Shown here: piece after piece, positions 7,223-9,347 of the stretch
Layout of the letters: each line of letters begins with the position of its first letter
How positions within the stretch are numbered: position 1 is the stretch's first letter
NCBI GenBank assembly: GCA_002710885.1
Contig: PAIW01000044.1
Coordinates: 5,207 to 14,553 of the forward strand
DNA: 9,347 nt
Source: Chloroflexota bacterium
Lineage (GTDB): Bacteria > Chloroflexota > Dehalococcoidia > SAR202 > UBA11138
Reading direction: 5' to 3'
Program-made: the position numbers and the translations under genes
The notes under the pieces: model-generated
The model's database searches: none
What the model was told of the DNA's origin: nothing
Seen by the model: only the letters and a program-made list of their open reading frames with translations

Positions 7223-8338
7223 ATGGATTTCCCTGACTTCGAGCTTGAGCGGGTCCAATCCATCTGGGAAAATCAGGTGGACTACAACCTGACCGAGAGC
7301 GGATTGCACCCGTTCACGTTGCGGGAGTTGCTGGATGACGGACAACTTGACCAACTCCTTTCGCTCCGGTTGGGCTACACACAAACTAATGGAACGGTCC
7401 TACTTCGACAAGCGATAAGCAGCCGATACCCTGGAGCGGGCATCGACAACGTTTTAGTGACCAGTGGATCCGCTGAAGCGAACTTTATCGCCAGCATTCT
7501 GACTCTCAAACCTGGGGACGAGCTAGTGTACATGGTTCCCAACTACATGCAGATTTGGGGCATCGCTCAGGGATTGGGCGTCAGAGTAGTCCCTCTGCGA
7601 CTGCATCAGGACCTCGACTGGCAAATCGACCCGGGCGAACTTGAATCTGCGGAGTCTTTCAAGACGAAGGTAATCTCGGTTTGCAATCCCAACAACCCGA
7701 CGGGCAGTGTCCTGAACGACGATACGCGGGATCGTTTGGTTGCGGTTGCTCAAGCTACCGACGCGTGGCTATTCGTCGACGAAGTGTACCGAGGCGCCGA
7801 GCTTGCAGGCGATGAGACTCGGAGCCTGTGGGGACGCTACGAAAAAACAGTTGTCACGGGCGGGTTGTCCAAAACCTACGGCCTACCTGGATTGAGGCTG
7901 GGTTGGCTTGTCGGTCCGGAAGAGTTCATCGCTGGAGCGTGGGCGATGAAGGATTACACGACCATCGCGCCTGGAGCGCTCAGCGATCAGGTGGCGACTT
8001 TCGTTCTCGAATCAGGCCTGCGAACGCAAATATTCGAGCGCAACCGCACCATCTTGAGAGATAATCTGTCTTATCTGGAAGACTGGATCGCCCAGCAAAA
8101 CGGGCGGTTAAAGTTGAGCCCTCCGAAGGCCGGAGGCATGGCATTCTTGCAGTACGACATGGACATAAACAGTTCCGAATTAGCGACCCGGCTGCGGCAA
8201 AACGAGTCAACGCTGGTAGTGCCGGGCGACTGCTTCGGTATGGACGGTTTTCTGAGGCTCGGATTCGGCTCTGAGAAGGGATACTTATCCGCAGGGTTGG
8301 ACAGGATCGCGACTTTCCTGAGCAGATTAAAGGACTGA
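7223..8338 (+). CDS. PLP-dependent aminotransferase, class I/II (aspartate aminotransferase fold)
   Basis: This 371-residue fold type I enzyme should move an amino group between an amino acid or amine and a keto acid. Signature residues are in place: NPNNPTG (155-161) with the cofactor-contacting Asn158, Asp186 and Tyr189 in FVDEVYRG, the Schiff-base Lys217 in GGLSKTYGLPGLRLGW, and Arg345 (FLRLGFG) for the substrate carboxylate. The N-terminal YNLTESGLHP and the NYMQIWG and DYTTIAPGALSD segments mark a subfamily that I know only as general aminotransferases, so the substrate cannot be named. The ATG lies 3 bases after the ligase stop and has no strong ribosome binding site, which points to translational coupling. 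Its stop codon directly touches the next start. The protein is cytoplasmic, with length normal for the family. Confidence 0.9.
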   Translation: MDFPDFELERVQSIWENQVDYNLTESGLHPFTLRELLDDGQLDQLLSLRLGYTQTNGTVLLRQAISSRYPGAGIDNVLVTSGSAEANFIASILTLKPGDELVYMVPNYMQIWGIAQGLGVRVVPLRLHQDLDWQIDPGELESAESFKTKVISVCNPNNPTGSVLNDDTRDRLVAVAQATDAWLFVDEVYRGAELAGDETRSLWGRYEKTVVTGGLSKTYGLPGLRLGWLVGPEEFIAGAWAMKDYTTIAPGALSDQVATFVLESGLRTQIFERNRTILRDNLSYLEDWIAQQNGRLKLSPPKAGGMAFLQYDMDINSSELATRLRQNESTLVVPGDCFGMDGFLRLGFGSEKGYLSAGLDRIATFLSRLKD

Positions 8339-9319
8339 ATGTTGGCGTTCGACGACTATATATCATCGTCAGAAATATTGCGAGAGACGTTGCGAGCCCA
8401 ACGGAGAATCCAGAATCGGTTGTCGCCAACACCCCTTGAGCATTCTTCATACTTCAGCGAGTCCTCAGGCGCGAATGTGTACTTGAAGCTGGAAAATCTT
8501 CAGCCGACAGGCTCGTTCAAAGTGCGCGGCGCGCTTAACTCGCTGTTATCGCTGTCTGAGGAGCAACGAGCAAAAGGAGTAGTGGCCGCCTCTTCAGGCA
8601 ATCACGGATTGGCAGTGGCCTACGGAGCATCTGCGCTGGGAATCGAGTGTGAGGTGTTCGTTCCAGAACTCGCTCCCCAAACGAAGACGGACGCGATTCG
8701 ACGCTTGGGTGGTCGTCTCCGACATCACGGCGCCGACGTCGCAGTTACAGAGTCGTTCGCGAGGGGTCACGCGGTGGAAAACGACAAACCCTACATATCG
8801 CCATACAACGACATCAAAGTCATCGGGGGTCAGGGCACCATCGCCCTGGAACTGGGTCAACAACTTGACCGGATCGACGCAATATATGTCGCCGTCGGTG
8901 GCGGAGGTTTGATCTCCGGAATCGCAGGATATTCCAAGTCAGTTTTCGACAATCCAAGAATCGTAGGTTGTCTACCTGAGAACTCGCCTGTGATGGCGGA
9001 ATCGGTCAAAGCGGGCCAGATCATCGACATGGAGTCCAAACCAACATTGTCTGACGGCACAGCAGGGGGAATTGAGCCAGCATCGATCACATTCGAGATA
9101 TGCCAGCGACTGGTTGATGAATTCGTGGTCGTCTCTGAGGACGAGATCGCAGACGCGATGCGGCTTTTCACGGAGGTTCACCACATGTTGATCGAAGGGG
9201 CGGCTGCTCTTTCGTTGGCGAGCTTCCTGAAAACCCAAAAATCTATGACTGGCGAAAATATCGTGCTGGTGATCTGTGGGGCGAATGTCAGCCTTCAGAC
9301 ATTAAAAGGCATCCTTTAG
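8339..9319 (+). CDS. Threonine/serine dehydratase-like PLP enzyme, catabolic type without ACT domain
   Basis: This 326-residue fold type II enzyme belongs to the IlvA/TdcB/serine racemase group, which removes water and ammonia from hydroxy amino acids or racemises serine. Lys61 in TGSFKVRGA is the Schiff-base lysine. SSGNHG (85-90) and the glycine loop GGGGLISG (187-194) hold substrate and phosphate. Cys313 in VICGAN takes the place near the pyridine nitrogen that is Ser or Cys in the family. The length equals the catabolic TdcB type, and the C-terminal ACT regulatory domain of biosynthetic IlvA is missing, so isoleucine feedback control is unlikely. The ATG immediately follows the aminotransferase TGA, and AAAGGA (8329-8334) lies 4 bases before it, inside the preceding gene. 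Threonine, serine, threo-3-hydroxyaspartate or a related hydroxy amino acid are all possible substrates. Confidence 0.87.
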   Translation: MLAFDDYISSSEILRETLRAQRRIQNRLSPTPLEHSSYFSESSGANVYLKLENLQPTGSFKVRGALNSLLSLSEEQRAKGVVAASSGNHGLAVAYGASALGIECEVFVPELAPQTKTDAIRRLGGRLRHHGADVAVTESFARGHAVENDKPYISPYNDIKVIGGQGTIALELGQQLDRIDAIYVAVGGGGLISGIAGYSKSVFDNPRIVGCLPENSPVMAESVKAGQIIDMESKPTLSDGTAGGIEPASITFEICQRLVDEFVVVSEDEIADAMRLFTEVHHMLIEGAAALSLASFLKTQKSMTGENIVLVICGANVSLQTLKGIL

Positions 9320-9347
9320 CCGCATTTACAGTCACCATCCTTGGCCG
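9320..9347. other. Right edge after the dehydratase gene
   Basis: Only 28 bases remain after the TAG at 9317-9319. No terminator or start codon with a ribosome binding site is visible, so it is not known whether the operon continues. Confidence 0.6.

Overview
The window comes from a bacterium of moderate G+C and reads as chromosomal backbone plus a small catabolic region. It shows no mobile element, CRISPR array, tRNA or rRNA. The protein styles (a TypA with an [10 protein letters not shown] switch region, a glutathione-independent formaldehyde dehydrogenase type ADH, a GS-like ligase followed by an aminotransferase) remind me of Chloroflexota of the Dehalococcoidia/SAR202 kind. That placement is an impression from memory and cannot be proved here.

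Layout. Positions 1-821, minus strand, hold a decayed ada gene (adaptive response methyltransferase/AraC-type regulator). Read from its ATG at 821 it keeps all four zinc cysteines but has in-frame TGA, TAA and TGA codons and a frameshift, and it runs off the left edge. A 294-base spacer separates it from the divergent typA GTPase gene (1116-2957, probable TTG start). A 184-base leader with a good sigma70-like promoter precedes a zinc alcohol dehydrogenase of the formaldehyde dehydrogenase family (3142-4290). This is closely followed by an NHL-type beta-propeller protein (4313-5302). A 561-base region without a convincing gene leads into a tight three-gene operon: a glutamine synthetase-like ligase (5864-7219), a PLP aminotransferase (7223-8338) and a threonine/serine dehydratase-like PLP enzyme (8339-9319), with junctions of 3 and 0 bases.

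How the genes may work together. The leaders of the dehydrogenase pair and of the GS-like operon share a 19-base block (18/19 identical) and, further downstream, a 12-base block (11/12), in the same order and orientation. This suggests that the two units belong to one regulon. A coherent but unproven reading is catabolism of an amine or amino compound: gamma-glutamylation by the GS-like enzyme, transamination and deamination by the two PLP enzymes, and oxidation of a released aldehyde, possibly formaldehyde, by the dehydrogenase.

The most useful things to follow up are the shared leader blocks, a 9-base-pair complementarity that could mask the dehydrogenase ribosome binding site, and the ada pseudogene.
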